IMG/VR virus record: IMGVR_UViG_3300036859_000863 | Span: 1 to 56,656 of that record | Reading direction: 5' to 3' (one strand) | Length of the DNA: 56,656 nucleotides | Source: a virus | In this document: in pieces, positions 7,844-13,722 of the stretch | Layout of the letters: the number at the start of each line of letters is the position of its first letter | Numbering within the stretch: the stretch's first letter is position 1 | Notes under the pieces: model-generated | The model's input: only the letters and a program-made list of their open reading frames with translations | What the model was told of the DNA's origin: nothing | Databases searched by the model: none | Translations under genes and position numbers: made by a program

Positions 7844-8496
7844 TGGCGGACCAGCGGACCGACTGGCTACGCAACACGATCGTTGTCGTGCTGGTGGTCG
7901 GTATCGCCTACATCGTCTATGGCATCGACCAGCGGGCCCGCGAGTCGGAACGCACCGCCGCCGAGGCGTTGGCGTACGCCAACACGGTGAAGATCCAAGC
8001 CGAAGCCCAGGGCGCTGAGGTCAGTGAAGCGCCAGAGGTACTGCAGAATGTTCCGGTTCCGGTTCCTGGGCCTGGCCCGTCGGATGAGCAGGTGCGGGAC
8101 GCGGTGAGGGACTACCTGCTGCGCAACCCGCCGACGCCGGGACGGGCGCCAACCGACGCCGAGGTCCAGGCGGCGGTGACCGCCTACTGCACGGCCCGTG
8201 GCGGCTGCGTCGGTCCTGTCGGAGCTGAAGGCCGGGACGGGCAGCCGGGCAGCCCGGGCGCGGCCGGCAGCCCAGGTCCCAGCCCAACCGACGAACAGGT
8301 GGCGAACGCGGTCGTCGTCTACTGCGACGCCCACGCCGGTTGTGCCGGGGCACAGGGGCCAGCAGGCAGCCCGGGACCGGTCGGCCCCAGTGTCGACGCC
8401 TGCGACCCGCCAGCGGGCTACAACCCGCTTGTGAACCCCGATCAGCCGGGCTGGACCTGCTACACGACCACGACGACGTCGACTACCGTGCCGTGA
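7843..8496 (+). CDS. Single-pass membrane protein with collagen-like repeats
   Basis: A 217-residue product. One membrane segment (~9-27, NTIVVVLVVGIAYIVYGI) is followed by a helix, then a PVPVPGPGP hinge. The rest alternates a short helical repeat, (P/T)(S/T)D(E/A)(Q/E)V..AV..Y, seen three times (~79, ~104, ~147), with collagen-like Gly-X-Y runs (GAEGRDGQPGSPGAAGSPGP; GAQGPAGSPGPVGP). Cys pairs flank the repeats. The C-terminus is Thr-rich. Its place in the lysis cassette suggests an envelope-spanning or holin-like role, possibly trimeric through the collagen repeats; this is inferred. GTG 7840 is an alternative start. Confidence 0.6.
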   Translation: MADQRTDWLRNTIVVVLVVGIAYIVYGIDQRARESERTAAEALAYANTVKIQAEAQGAEVSEAPEVLQNVPVPVPGPGPSDEQVRDAVRDYLLRNPPTPGRAPTDAEVQAAVTAYCTARGGCVGPVGAEGRDGQPGSPGAAGSPGPSPTDEQVANAVVVYCDAHAGCAGAQGPAGSPGPVGPSVDACDPPAGYNPLVNPDQPGWTCYTTTTTSTTVP

Positions 8497-8730
8497 GTGG
8501 GCGTGACCGTCGCTGGGAACCGCGTCTCCTTGTCCGGGGAGATCGACGTCGCCGACCGCGAGAAGCTCGTCGGGGCGTTGGCGGAGGCCGCTGCCTATCA
8601 CCACGCCATGCGAGTGCATGATCTGCGGTCCGACGACATCCCTGATTGGGATGAGGACGTGCGCCCACTGGTCGAAACGTTCTTTGCTGGGCTCGCTTCC
8701 CTTTCCCTATGGGAAGAGGCCGAATCATGA
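8497..8730 (+). CDS. N-terminal half of a STAS-domain protein fused to cassette sequence
   Basis: A 77-residue product. Residues 1-33 (VSLSGEIDVADREKLVGALAEAAA) match the first strand, helix and loop of a STAS anti-sigma-factor antagonist domain. After residue 33 the sequence changes character (YHHAMRVHDLRSDDIPDWDEDV) and ends in SLSLWEEAES, part of a repeated gene seam. The matching second half of the STAS domain lies ~960 bases downstream at 9540-9710. The gene therefore looks like a STAS gene split by an insertion. GTG 8497 directly follows the upstream TGA; GTG 8503 is also possible. Confidence 0.6.
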   Translation: MGVTVAGNRVSLSGEIDVADREKLVGALAEAAAYHHAMRVHDLRSDDIPDWDEDVRPLVETFFAGLASLSLWEEAES

Positions 8731-8843
8731 AGTGGCTTCGCCAACGGCAATGTCTTGTGTGTTGGCGCTGGTCGGGACGTCATCTTGTGTGCAAGCACCA
8801 TAAGCGCGAGTGGCGTGCGATATGGGATGAGGGGGAATCGTGA
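8727..8843 (+). CDS. Small Cys/His protein, possible zinc finger
   Basis: A 38-residue product. ATG 8727 overlaps the preceding stop (ATGA) and its own TGA overlaps the next GTG (GTGA). It contains CLVCWRWSGRHLVCKHH, a CX2C...CX(1-2)H arrangement that could hold one zinc ion. It ends in IWDEGES, a variant of the C-terminal seam peptide shared by the cassette genes. Function unknown. Confidence 0.5.
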   Translation: MKWLRQRQCLVCWRWSGRHLVCKHHKREWRAIWDEGES

Positions 8844-9286
8844 GCCTGCGCCTCGTTCCCGTCTCATTCCGTGAAGCGTCGGCGTTCGTCGCGGCGTTGC
8901 ATCGCCATCACCGCCCGCCGGTGGGGATGAAGTTCGCTATCGGCGCAGCTGACGGCGACGTGCTGGTGGGGGTGGCGATGGTGGGTCGGCCTGTTGCCCG
9001 CCGTTTCGATGACGGTCTGACATTGGAAGTCAACCGCACCTGCACGGACGGGACACAGAACGCCAACAGCATGCTCTACGGGGCCGCCTGGCGAGCAGCG
9101 AAGGCTCTCGGCTATCAGCGGCTCATCACCTACACGCAAGCGGGAGAGAGCGGTACAAGCCTCTCTGCGGCCGGTTGGCGAGTCGTTGCCGAACGTGCAG
9201 CCCGCTCAGGTTGGGATACGCCCTCACGTCGCCGTGACGGCCACGGCGTTGATGGCATCGGCCGCACTTTGTGGGAGGCGTCGTGA
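8840..9286 (+). CDS. XF1762-like protein (GNAT-like family)
   Basis: A 148-residue product from GTG 8840. It carries the family hallmarks I associate with the XF1762 group found in many phages: AALHRHHRPPVGMKFAIG, VGVAMVGRPVARRFDDG, LEVNRTCTDGTQNANSMLYG and TYTQAGESGTSLSAAGW. The fold resembles GNAT acyltransferases, with the RHHRPP motif near the N-terminus, but no substrate is established. It is the largest gene of the cassette inserted in the STAS gene. Confidence 0.75.
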   Translation: MSLRLVPVSFREASAFVAALHRHHRPPVGMKFAIGAADGDVLVGVAMVGRPVARRFDDGLTLEVNRTCTDGTQNANSMLYGAAWRAAKALGYQRLITYTQAGESGTSLSAAGWRVVAERAARSGWDTPSRRRDGHGVDGIGRTLWEAS

Positions 9287-9315
9287 GCGTCCTATGGGAA
9301 GAGGGGGAAACATGA
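9283..9315 (+). other. Empty seam-to-seam mini-ORF
   Basis: GTG 9283 overlaps the stop of the XF1762-like gene and reads only VSVLWEEGET before TGA 9313-9315, which overlaps the next ATG. It therefore consists of a start followed straight away by the seam peptide (LWEEGE) that ends the neighbouring genes. It looks like a module whose middle has been lost, leaving only the joint. Confidence 0.4.
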
Positions 9316-9539
9316 CTCTGCAGGAGGCCAGAGACAACTTCTATAGCCGCGGCCATACCTATCAGACCGAGACGTACGTGCGGGCTTTGGAAGACGAGTA
9401 CGACGAGCTGCGCGGTTTGCTCACTGACATCGTCGCCAACGTATACCGGTTTGAAGGTTCCCAGTGGGTCGAGATTCCGCTATCAGTGATTGAACACCTT
9501 CGCTCTTACCTTTCCCTATGGGAAGAGAAACAGAAATGA
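9312..9539 (+). CDS. Small cassette protein of unknown function
   Basis: A 75-residue product from ATG 9312, preceded by a purine-rich ribosome site (GGAAGAGGGGGAA). It is predicted mostly helical and acidic (ETYVRALEDEYDELRGLLTDIV), with a C-terminal PLSVIEHLRSYLSLWEEKQK. The end repeats the LSLWEE seam found at the end of the split STAS fragment. No domain is recognised. Confidence 0.55.
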   Translation: MTLQEARDNFYSRGHTYQTETYVRALEDEYDELRGLLTDIVANVYRFEGSQWVEIPLSVIEHLRSYLSLWEEKQK

Positions 9540-9554
9540 GCCGTCGGGGGTGCG

Positions 9555-9710
9555 GTGGTGGTCGTCGACGTGACTCGCTGCACGTTCGTGGACTCGACGA
9601 TCCTCGCCGCGATCCTGGCGGACGCGGCGCCTGACGTGACGGTCGTCGGCGCGGTCGGCGAGGTGCGCCGCCTCTTCGAGATCACAGGTATGGAGCGGTA
9701 TCTCGCCTAG
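9555..9710 (+). pseudogene. C-terminal half of the split STAS domain
   Basis: The frame open from 9540 to TAG 9708-9710 reads VVVVDVTRCTFVDSTILAAIL, then VTVVGAVGEVRRLFEITGMERYL. This is the second half of a STAS domain, including the conserved VDS serine that is the phosphorylation site in anti-anti-sigma factors. GTG 9555 or 9558 could start a ~51-residue peptide, but there is no convincing ribosome site. It may be a remnant, or a separately made piece that pairs with the N-terminal half; the sequence alone does not tell. Confidence 0.6.
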
Positions 9711-9720
9711 CCTGAGGATC

Positions 9721-10056
9721 GTGGAGCCGGTCGGGAATCGGATCGGAGCGTGGGACCGGACAGTCGACGTGCTCGCCCGCGAGCCGCAGCTGCTCCTCTC
9801 GGCGGTGCGGGCGTCGCTGCTCGCCGCGGTATCGTTCGGGCTGGGCTGGTCCCCGGAGGCGATCGGCGCGGTGATGATCGCCCTGGAGGCGTGGCTGGCG
9901 TTAGCGTCACGGGTCATGTCGGTGCCGCGCCGCGCCGTCGACGGGCAGGTCAAGGCGGCGGTCGCGGTCGAGCGAGCCGAGATCACGGATTACCTGCATG
10001 CAGCCGAGCAGGCGAAGGCCCGGCCGCTGCGAGTACCGCGACTCGCCGGCGGGTAG
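9721..10056 (+). CDS. Two-span membrane protein, putative holin
   Basis: A 111-residue product from GTG 9721. Two hydrophobic segments (~25-43 LLLSAVRASLLAAVSFGLG, ~47-66 AIGAVMIALEAWLALASRV) are separated by a short GWSPE turn and followed by a charged helix. This layout, REPxLLLxAVRA...SPE...EAWLA...VP, is common in actinophage membrane proteins annotated as holins. It is a better class II holin candidate than the single-span protein at 7378. Confidence 0.6.
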   Translation: MEPVGNRIGAWDRTVDVLAREPQLLLSAVRASLLAAVSFGLGWSPEAIGAVMIALEAWLALASRVMSVPRRAVDGQVKAAVAVERAEITDYLHAAEQAKARPLRVPRLAGG

Positions 10057-10066
10057 AGGAGCGGGC

Positions 10067-10156
10067 GTGAACGTCGAGCGGGTCCTGGTCATCGCCATAC
10101 TGGTGGTGCTGCTGGTGTGGATGCTCAGCTACCTGTTCGGCAATCCCGTGCGCTGA
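10067..10156 (+). CDS. 29-residue single-span membrane peptide
   Basis: GTG 10067 follows a good Shine-Dalgarno (AGAGGAGC). The product is one hydrophobic helix (VLVIAILVVLLVWMLSYLF) with short polar ends. Its TGA lies inside a perfect 18-bp palindrome that also holds the stop of the convergent HNH gene. It is last in the lysis operon and may be a spanin-like or holin-modulating peptide; the role is unproven. Confidence 0.5.
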   Translation: MNVERVLVIAILVVLLVWMLSYLFGNPVR

Positions 10157-10191
10157 CCGGTCAGCGCTGCCAGCCGGGATTGCCCTGGCAG
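10150..10191. terminator. Palindrome and stem-loop at convergent gene ends
   Basis: Bases 10150-10167 form a perfect palindrome, GCGCTGACC/GGTCAGCGC, holding the plus-strand stop (10154-10156) and the minus-strand stop (10161-10163) symmetrically. Next to it CTGCCAG (10167-10173) pairs with CTGGCAG (10185-10191). There is no T tract, which is common for high-GC hosts. A bidirectional terminator is the simplest reading. Confidence 0.45.
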
Positions 10192-10514
10192 TTCTCACTG
10201 AGCGTTACGAGCTGCAGATGAGCGGGATTCCAGCATGCTCGGTGCGGACAGGATGGGCCGCTGCAACTCGCGCCAGCGAGCCGTGCCCTGCGGTGGCAGA
10301 TGTGATCGACGGTCATATCTACCGGGATAGCGCCGACGAAGATCTCGAAGCTGACGCGATGCAGCCGCTTTACGTACTGGCGGCCGTTCTCGTTCCAGCC
10401 GAGCTGCCCGTATCCCCACTTGTCGAGACTGAGGAACGCCGGCCAGCACTCGTCATCGGGACGGCCGCGGGATTCGAACATCAGCCGGAGCACCACTCGG
10501 TTTGGTATGGTCAT
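10161..10514 (-). CDS. HNH endonuclease (homing type)
   Basis: A 117-residue product from ATG 10514, chosen for its ribosome site (TAGGAGTTGGA just upstream). The domain layout is a CWPAFLSLDKWGYGQL strand pair, HRVSFEIFVGAIP, then the HNH core MTVDHICHRR...CSGPSCPHRACWNPAHLQLVT, with Zn-type cysteines and the catalytic His of VDH. It sits downstream of the RecT-like gene behind a strong hairpin. It resembles the nested HNH at 36684-37181 in architecture (HRVxxExxVGxIP...DHxC...CNPAHL), so both may be mobile endonucleases. Confidence 0.85.
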   Translation of the reverse strand: MTIPNRVVLRLMFESRGRPDDECWPAFLSLDKWGYGQLGWNENGRQYVKRLHRVSFEIFVGAIPVDMTVDHICHRRARLAGASCSGPSCPHRACWNPAHLQLVTLSENCQGNPGWQR

Positions 10515-10533
10515 TCCAACTCCTATGGGGTAG
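10515..10533 (-). promoter_or_regulatory. CTACCCC leader element of HNH gene with SD hairpin
   Basis: On the minus strand the leader reads CTACCCC... as part of CTCCTA-CCCCA-TAGGAG just before the ATG. The two 6-base arms pair, which could bury the Shine-Dalgarno. The CTACCCC heptamer recurs upstream of four other operon-leading genes. Confidence 0.45.
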
Positions 10534-10547
10534 GAGTAGATGCCGTC

Positions 10548-10586
10548 GGCCGGTCGGCCCGTAGTCCCAGTGCGAACCGACCGGCC
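10548..10586 (-). terminator. Strong hairpin after RecT-like gene
   Basis: GGCCGGTCGG (10548-10557) and CCGACCGGCC (10577-10586) are perfect 10-base inverted arms around a 19-base loop. On the minus strand it lies directly after the stop of the RecT-like gene and before the HNH leader. It has no T run but would terminate or attenuate transcription into the HNH gene. Confidence 0.5.
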
Positions 10587-10593
10587 CGCGGTT

Positions 10594-11784
10594 CTATCGG
10601 CCGGACGCCTCGTTCTCCGCGGCCTGCGCATGCAACAGTTCCGCTGTCAGTACGAGACGCCGTAAATCGATCGGCCAGCCTTCGTGGTCGATACCCAGTT
10701 CCGTCAAGGTCCCGTTCACCTTCTGGTGGTGGAGCTGGCGGACGTACTCGATGACCGGGGTCGAGTCGGCCTCCGGGAGCTGGGCGAGCAGCTTCTGGAC
10801 CCGCATGGCCGCGGCGTGCAACGCGTGCCGCTCAGCCTCGCTGTCGGCGGGCTGCTCCTCGTTTGGCTCCTCGTCCGCCTGTGTGGCCTCAGGAGCCGTC
10901 GCGGGCGTTTCCCCGGCCGGTTCTGCCTCCGACGCGTCTGCGACGCTCTCGGGGCTGTCTAGCGTCTGCTCGCCGGACTCCAGGAATGCCTCCACAGTCT
11001 CGACCTGCTCGTCGGTCATGTCCTTGGGGACGCGGGTGATGCCGTGCTCGTCGCAGAACTCGCGCAGGATCGCCCGCCGGTCGGCGTCGAGGCCGCGGAT
11101 CCGGTCGGCGAGGGCGATACGACGCTGCCGGCCTTCATCGGGTGGGGGCAGTTCCTGGACGTCAATGGCGTTGCCGCGTTCGTCGACGTCGGCGCCCATC
11201 TCCTCCGGCACGTAGGCGGCACCGAGGAGCACGTCGGCGTACAGCATCCGGCAGAGCTGGCCGAGCGCCCGCGCCCACAGCATCGACCGGGTGTACGCCT
11301 CCCACGGCATGACCTTGCCCTCCTTCGACCGGGCGTACACGGTGCCGTCGTCGCGGCGCTTGCACAGCCCGGCTCGCACGGCGTCGTCGAGCGTGAACTC
11401 GAACTCCATCATGTCGCCCGTGTCGGCCCGCTTGCCGCGGGCGACGGCACGCTCGTGGGTGACGTCCCCGGTGAGACTGTGCCCGGCCCGTCTGACGAGC
11501 GCCTCCATGCCTTCGGGGGAGACGGTCGGCTTGCCGTCGATGACCGCGATGAACCGCATCGCGGTGGTGACCCCCCAGCCCAACTCGCGGCCCATCAGCG
11601 CGGCGGTGACGACGTTCTCCGGCCGACCCCGGTACGCGCCCGGCACCAAGCCGGACGCCGCCATCTGGTCGGCCTGGGCCAGCATCATCTTCCACTCCGA
11701 CTCGCGGGGTGGGGCGACGACGGGCAGACCCTCTGAGGGCGGCTCGGTGGCGGTCGTCTCGATCGGCGGCTCGGCGGCGCTCAC
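10594..11784 (-). CDS. RecT-like single-strand DNA annealing protein
   Basis: A 396-residue product. Residues ~35-200 show the RecT-type core seen in actinophages: QADQMAASGLVPGAYRGRPENVV, GRELGWGVTTAMRFIAVIDGKPTVS, and MLWARALGQLCRMLYADVLLGAAYVPEEMG. It would bind single strands and promote annealing in phage recombination or replication. An acidic Ala/Pro/Glu linker (~270-330) leads to a C-terminal helical domain not typical of short RecT proteins. Its ATG overlaps the stop of the Gam-like gene, so the pair is one minus-strand recombination operon. Confidence 0.75.
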   Translation of the reverse strand: MSAAEPPIETTATEPPSEGLPVVAPPRESEWKMMLAQADQMAASGLVPGAYRGRPENVVTAALMGRELGWGVTTAMRFIAVIDGKPTVSPEGMEALVRRAGHSLTGDVTHERAVARGKRADTGDMMEFEFTLDDAVRAGLCKRRDDGTVYARSKEGKVMPWEAYTRSMLWARALGQLCRMLYADVLLGAAYVPEEMGADVDERGNAIDVQELPPPDEGRQRRIALADRIRGLDADRRAILREFCDEHGITRVPKDMTDEQVETVEAFLESGEQTLDSPESVADASEAEPAGETPATAPEATQADEEPNEEQPADSEAERHALHAAAMRVQKLLAQLPEADSTPVIEYVRQLHHQKVNGTLTELGIDHEGWPIDLRRLVLTAELLHAQAAENEASGR

Positions 11785-12473
11785 GACTCACCGTCGATCA
11801 GCTCGAACGTGCGAGGGGCGACCTCGACCCGATCGGGCTCGCGGGGAACCAGGACGTGCAACCAGTCGTCCACCACCTGGCCGGTCTCCTTCTCGACCGC
11901 CCGGCACATCAGCCACTCGACCCCGTCGAAATCGAGCGCTGCGGACGGCTCCAGCACCCCCTTGTCGTCGGTGACCGCCTCGACGGCCCCGCCGATCGCC
12001 TGCTTGTCCGGCTCGACCCGCACTCGCAGCCAGTCCACCGGCAGCTCGCCGGCGACCTCGACGCTCACCTTCGCCGCCTCCTGGAACAGCGCCGAATCGA
12101 CCTCGACCCTCGTACGGGCCGGCCGCAGCCGCAGCTCGCCGCCCGGCAGCTTCACCGTCCGGGCGCCGGTCGCCTTGGCGTGCGCCCGCATCCACAGCTC
12201 GGCCTGCGCCCGGGCGTACTCGGCCTGCCGGTTCAGGATCCGCAGCCGGTCCTCCAGCCACTCATCGATCACCTGCCGCTCCCGGTCGTGCAGCCGGTGC
12301 ACCTTCACCCGGTCCCGCTCGACGCGGGCCAGGACCCGCAGGATACGGTCGCCGACCAGCAGGTCGGTCGGGTCGAGGTTCGGGTCCGGTTCGAGCTGCC
12401 AGCGGTCGTCGAGGTCGTCGTCGGCGTGGGCTTCCTCCCACGCTTGATCCCAGTCGTCGGGTCGGTCGGTCAT
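11781..12473 (-). CDS. Gam-like host-nuclease inhibitor
   Basis: A 230-residue product. The pattern DRILRVLARVERDRVKVHRLHDRERQVIDEWLEDR (long coiled-coil helices), then AELWMRAHAKATGARTVKLPGGELRLRP and VEVDSALFQEAAK, matches Mu Gam/Gam-like proteins that cap double-strand ends against RecBCD/AdnAB. The C-terminal extension (~150-230) resembles a second beta domain. The ATG has a good ribosome site (GGAGGAGAC). Paired with RecT-like annealing protein it forms a classic phage recombination set without a visible exonuclease. Confidence 0.7.
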   Translation of the reverse strand: MTDRPDDWDQAWEEAHADDDLDDRWQLEPDPNLDPTDLLVGDRILRVLARVERDRVKVHRLHDRERQVIDEWLEDRLRILNRQAEYARAQAELWMRAHAKATGARTVKLPGGELRLRPARTRVEVDSALFQEAAKVSVEVAGELPVDWLRVRVEPDKQAIGGAVEAVTDDKGVLEPSAALDFDGVEWLMCRAVEKETGQVVDDWLHVLVPREPDRVEVAPRTFELIDGES

Positions 12474-12474
12474 G

Positions 12475-12513
12475 TCTCCTCCAAAGGGGTAGGGGTTGCT
12501 ATCAACATACTAC
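12475..12513 (-). promoter_or_regulatory. Regulatory leader of Gam-RecT operon
   Basis: A degenerate dyad TTGCTA-TCAACA-TACTAC (12496-12513) is a weak copy of the TTGCTA-N6-TAGCAA operator found at three other operon heads. On the minus strand it is followed by CTACCCC (12486-12492) and GGAGGAGA before the ATG at 12473. It likely controls the minus-strand operon. Confidence 0.45.
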
Positions 12514-12537
12514 CCAGGGGGTGAGACAGTGAACGCG

Positions 12538-12707
12538 GCGACGCCCCCAAGCTTGGTGTAGCGTTGGGGGCGTCGCACTCGATCCGGCCGGCCGATAGCC
12601 GGACCTGGGATCTGGTGTGACCTCAACCTGCTGTCGACAGAAAGGCCACTCCTGTGAGCCACTCTACCCGAAACTTGTCCACAGGTAACCCGGTTGTTTG
12701 GGGACAA
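12538..12707. other. Candidate replication origin: long hairpin, DnaA boxes
   Basis: The 236-base gap between divergent operons holds a perfect 13-base inverted repeat, GCGACGCCCCCAA (12538-12550) and TTGGGGGCGTCGC (12564-12576), with a 13-base loop. It also has the palindrome CTGTCGACAG (12631-12640) and an exact actinobacterial DnaA box TTGTCCACA (12675-12683). A reverse near-match TTGTCCCCA lies at 12699-12707, part of a GTTGT-N6-ACAAC dyad. Initiator and helicase genes follow at once. An origin, or a bidirectional promoter with a structured element, would both explain it. Confidence 0.5.
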
Positions 12708-12713
12708 CTATGA
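12654..12713 (+). CDS. Possible 19-residue leader peptide
   Basis: GTG 12654 is preceded by AGAAAGG and reads MSHSTRNLSTGNPVVWGQL, ending in a TGA that overlaps ATG 12710 (ATGA). It spans the DnaA boxes. Coupling to the next gene is plausible, but the codon use is not strongly phage-like, so this may be chance. Confidence 0.25.
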   Translation: MSHSTRNLSTGNPVVWGQL

Positions 12714-12949
12714 GCGCCGACGTTGAAGCCGTCGTTCATGACGTCCGGGAATGCCTCGCTGCCATCCGCCGAGGCGTCAAAGCGCTCGCTGAATGCCAGG
12801 ATCGCGGAGAGGCCCTAGAGGTCGGCGAAGTGATAGACGCGTGCGCGGCAACTATCCAGGCCGCACTCGCTGATCCGACGACGTTGGCCGAGGTGTTTCC
12901 TGCTGCGAAGGTTTCCACAATCCTCGAAGCCTGGCAGTCAGCACGATGA
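12710..12949 (+). CDS. Small helical protein upstream of initiator
   Basis: A 79-residue product from ATG 12710; its TGA overlaps the ATG of the initiator gene. It is fully helical (VEAVVHDVRECLAAIRRGVKALAE, VGEVIDACAATIQAALADPTTLAEVF), acidic, with no recognised domain. As the first plus-strand gene after the origin-like region it is probably expressed early. Confidence 0.6.
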   Translation: MSADVEAVVHDVRECLAAIRRGVKALAECQDRGEALEVGEVIDACAATIQAALADPTTLAEVFPAAKVSTILEAWQSAR

Positions 12950-13722
12950 GCACCCGAGTGCAGACATGGGTGTTCCTGAACAGCGAGGCCACGGGCAACG
13001 ACAGGCTCGTGTTGCTGGCGCTAGCCGACGAGGCCGACGACGACGGTGGCTCCTGCTACCCGTCGATTCAGCGGCTGGCGCTCAAGACCCGGTGCAACGC
13101 TCGGACGGTGCGCCGCTGCATCGAGCGGCTGGAGGCTGACGGCGCGCTTGATGTCGAGCGGGGTGGCGCCGGTCGCGGCAACGTCAACCGCTACCGCATT
13201 CTGCTGGATAAGGGGGACAATCTGTCACCCTTACCGGCGGGGATAATGGGGCCTCCAGGTGCCCCATTAGCGGCTGAGAAAAGGGGCGAAAAGGGGCGCC
13301 CAGGGGTGCACCAGACCCATAAACCCACTAATCAAAACACGCGCGTTGAACAACAAACGTTGGTTGAAGATCAAAATGCCGTGTCGAACGATCACGACGA
13401 GGACTCGATGCGGGGCTTCGACCTGTTCTGGTCGGTCTACCCGGCGCGTAACGGCCGCAAGGCAGACAAGCCGGACGCGGTCGCGAAATGGAAACGTCTC
13501 AGCCTCGATGACAAGCGGGCCGCGTATCGGGCCGCAGTGAACCTGTGCGACGCGGTGGCCCGCGGCGAGACCCTCGCCAAAGACGCCCACCGGTTCCTGA
13601 CCAACCGTCGCTGGGAGGCCTGGCTGGCGGACCCTGATCCCGCGGAGCGGCGGCGTCCCCCCTGGGTGCCGGACAACGCGGTCCCCGACGGTGACGGCGG
13701 CTGGCTCATCGAGTACGGCTGA
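12946..13722 (+). CDS. Winged-helix replication initiator-like protein
   Basis: A 258-residue product. The N-terminal winged helix (~5-85) reads TWVFLNSEATGNDRLVLLALADEAD, CYPSIQRLALKTRCNARTVRRCIERLEADGALDVERG and RGNVNRYRI. This is typical of phage O-like or DnaD-like initiators that bind origin DNA and load helicase. A disordered linker (~90-150) follows, coded by DNA with repeats and lower GC. A conserved C-terminal part, FDLFWSVYPARNGRKADKPDAVAKWKRL to HRFLTNRRWEAWL, resembles the C-terminal region of many phage replication proteins. The helicase gene follows with a 1-bp overlap. Confidence 0.75.
   Translation: MSTRVQTWVFLNSEATGNDRLVLLALADEADDDGGSCYPSIQRLALKTRCNARTVRRCIERLEADGALDVERGGAGRGNVNRYRILLDKGDNLSPLPAGIMGPPGAPLAAEKRGEKGRPGVHQTHKPTNQNTRVEQQTLVEDQNAVSNDHDEDSMRGFDLFWSVYPARNGRKADKPDAVAKWKRLSLDDKRAAYRAAVNLCDAVARGETLAKDAHRFLTNRRWEAWLADPDPAERRRPPWVPDNAVPDGDGGWLIEYG
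13245..13380 (+). other. Repeat-rich, AT-richer segment inside initiator gene (origin-like)
   Basis: Within the linker-coding part of the initiator gene there is an inverted repeat AATGGGGC (13245-13252)/GCCCCATT (13261-13268). It is followed by an exact 10-base tandem repeat GAAAAGGGGC (13278-13297), then ~65 bases (13317-13380) clearly richer in A and T than the rest. Lambdoid phages keep their origin iterons and AT-rich melting zone in the same place within gene O, so this is a second origin candidate. Confidence 0.45.

Larger units (their letters stand above)
8701..9539 (+). repeat. Repeated gene seam J1 (four copies)
   Basis: Copies lie at 8701-8730, 8820-8843, 9288-9315 and 9509-9539. 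Two copies (around 8701 and 9509) share CCTTTCCCTATGGGAAGAG exactly; the other two keep CTATGGGAAGAGGGGGAA or ATATGGGATGAGGGGGAA. Each codes the end of one gene (LWEE or IWDEGE) and supplies the purine-rich ribosome site and overlapping start (ATGA or GTGA) of the next. TTCCC-TAT-GGGAA is also a small hairpin. Confidence 0.6.
8596..9542 (+). mobile_element. Small-gene cassette inserted into STAS gene
   Basis: About 947 bases separate two halves of one STAS domain. Joining base 8595 to base 9543 restores the frame and gives ...LAEAAA-VGGAVVVVDVTRCTFVDS..., a continuous ~89-residue STAS domain. The inserted part is visibly lower in GC and carries three or four short genes joined by a repeated seam around CTATGGGAAGAG. 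No transposase or terminal inverted repeat is seen, so the route of entry is probably homologous recombination or illegitimate joining rather than transposition. Edges are uncertain by a few bases. Confidence 0.55.

Noticed and set aside
8596-9542. An insertion sequence or transposon in the STAS gene
   Set aside because: There is no transposase, no terminal inverted repeats and no target-site duplication; the contents are ordinary small phage genes.
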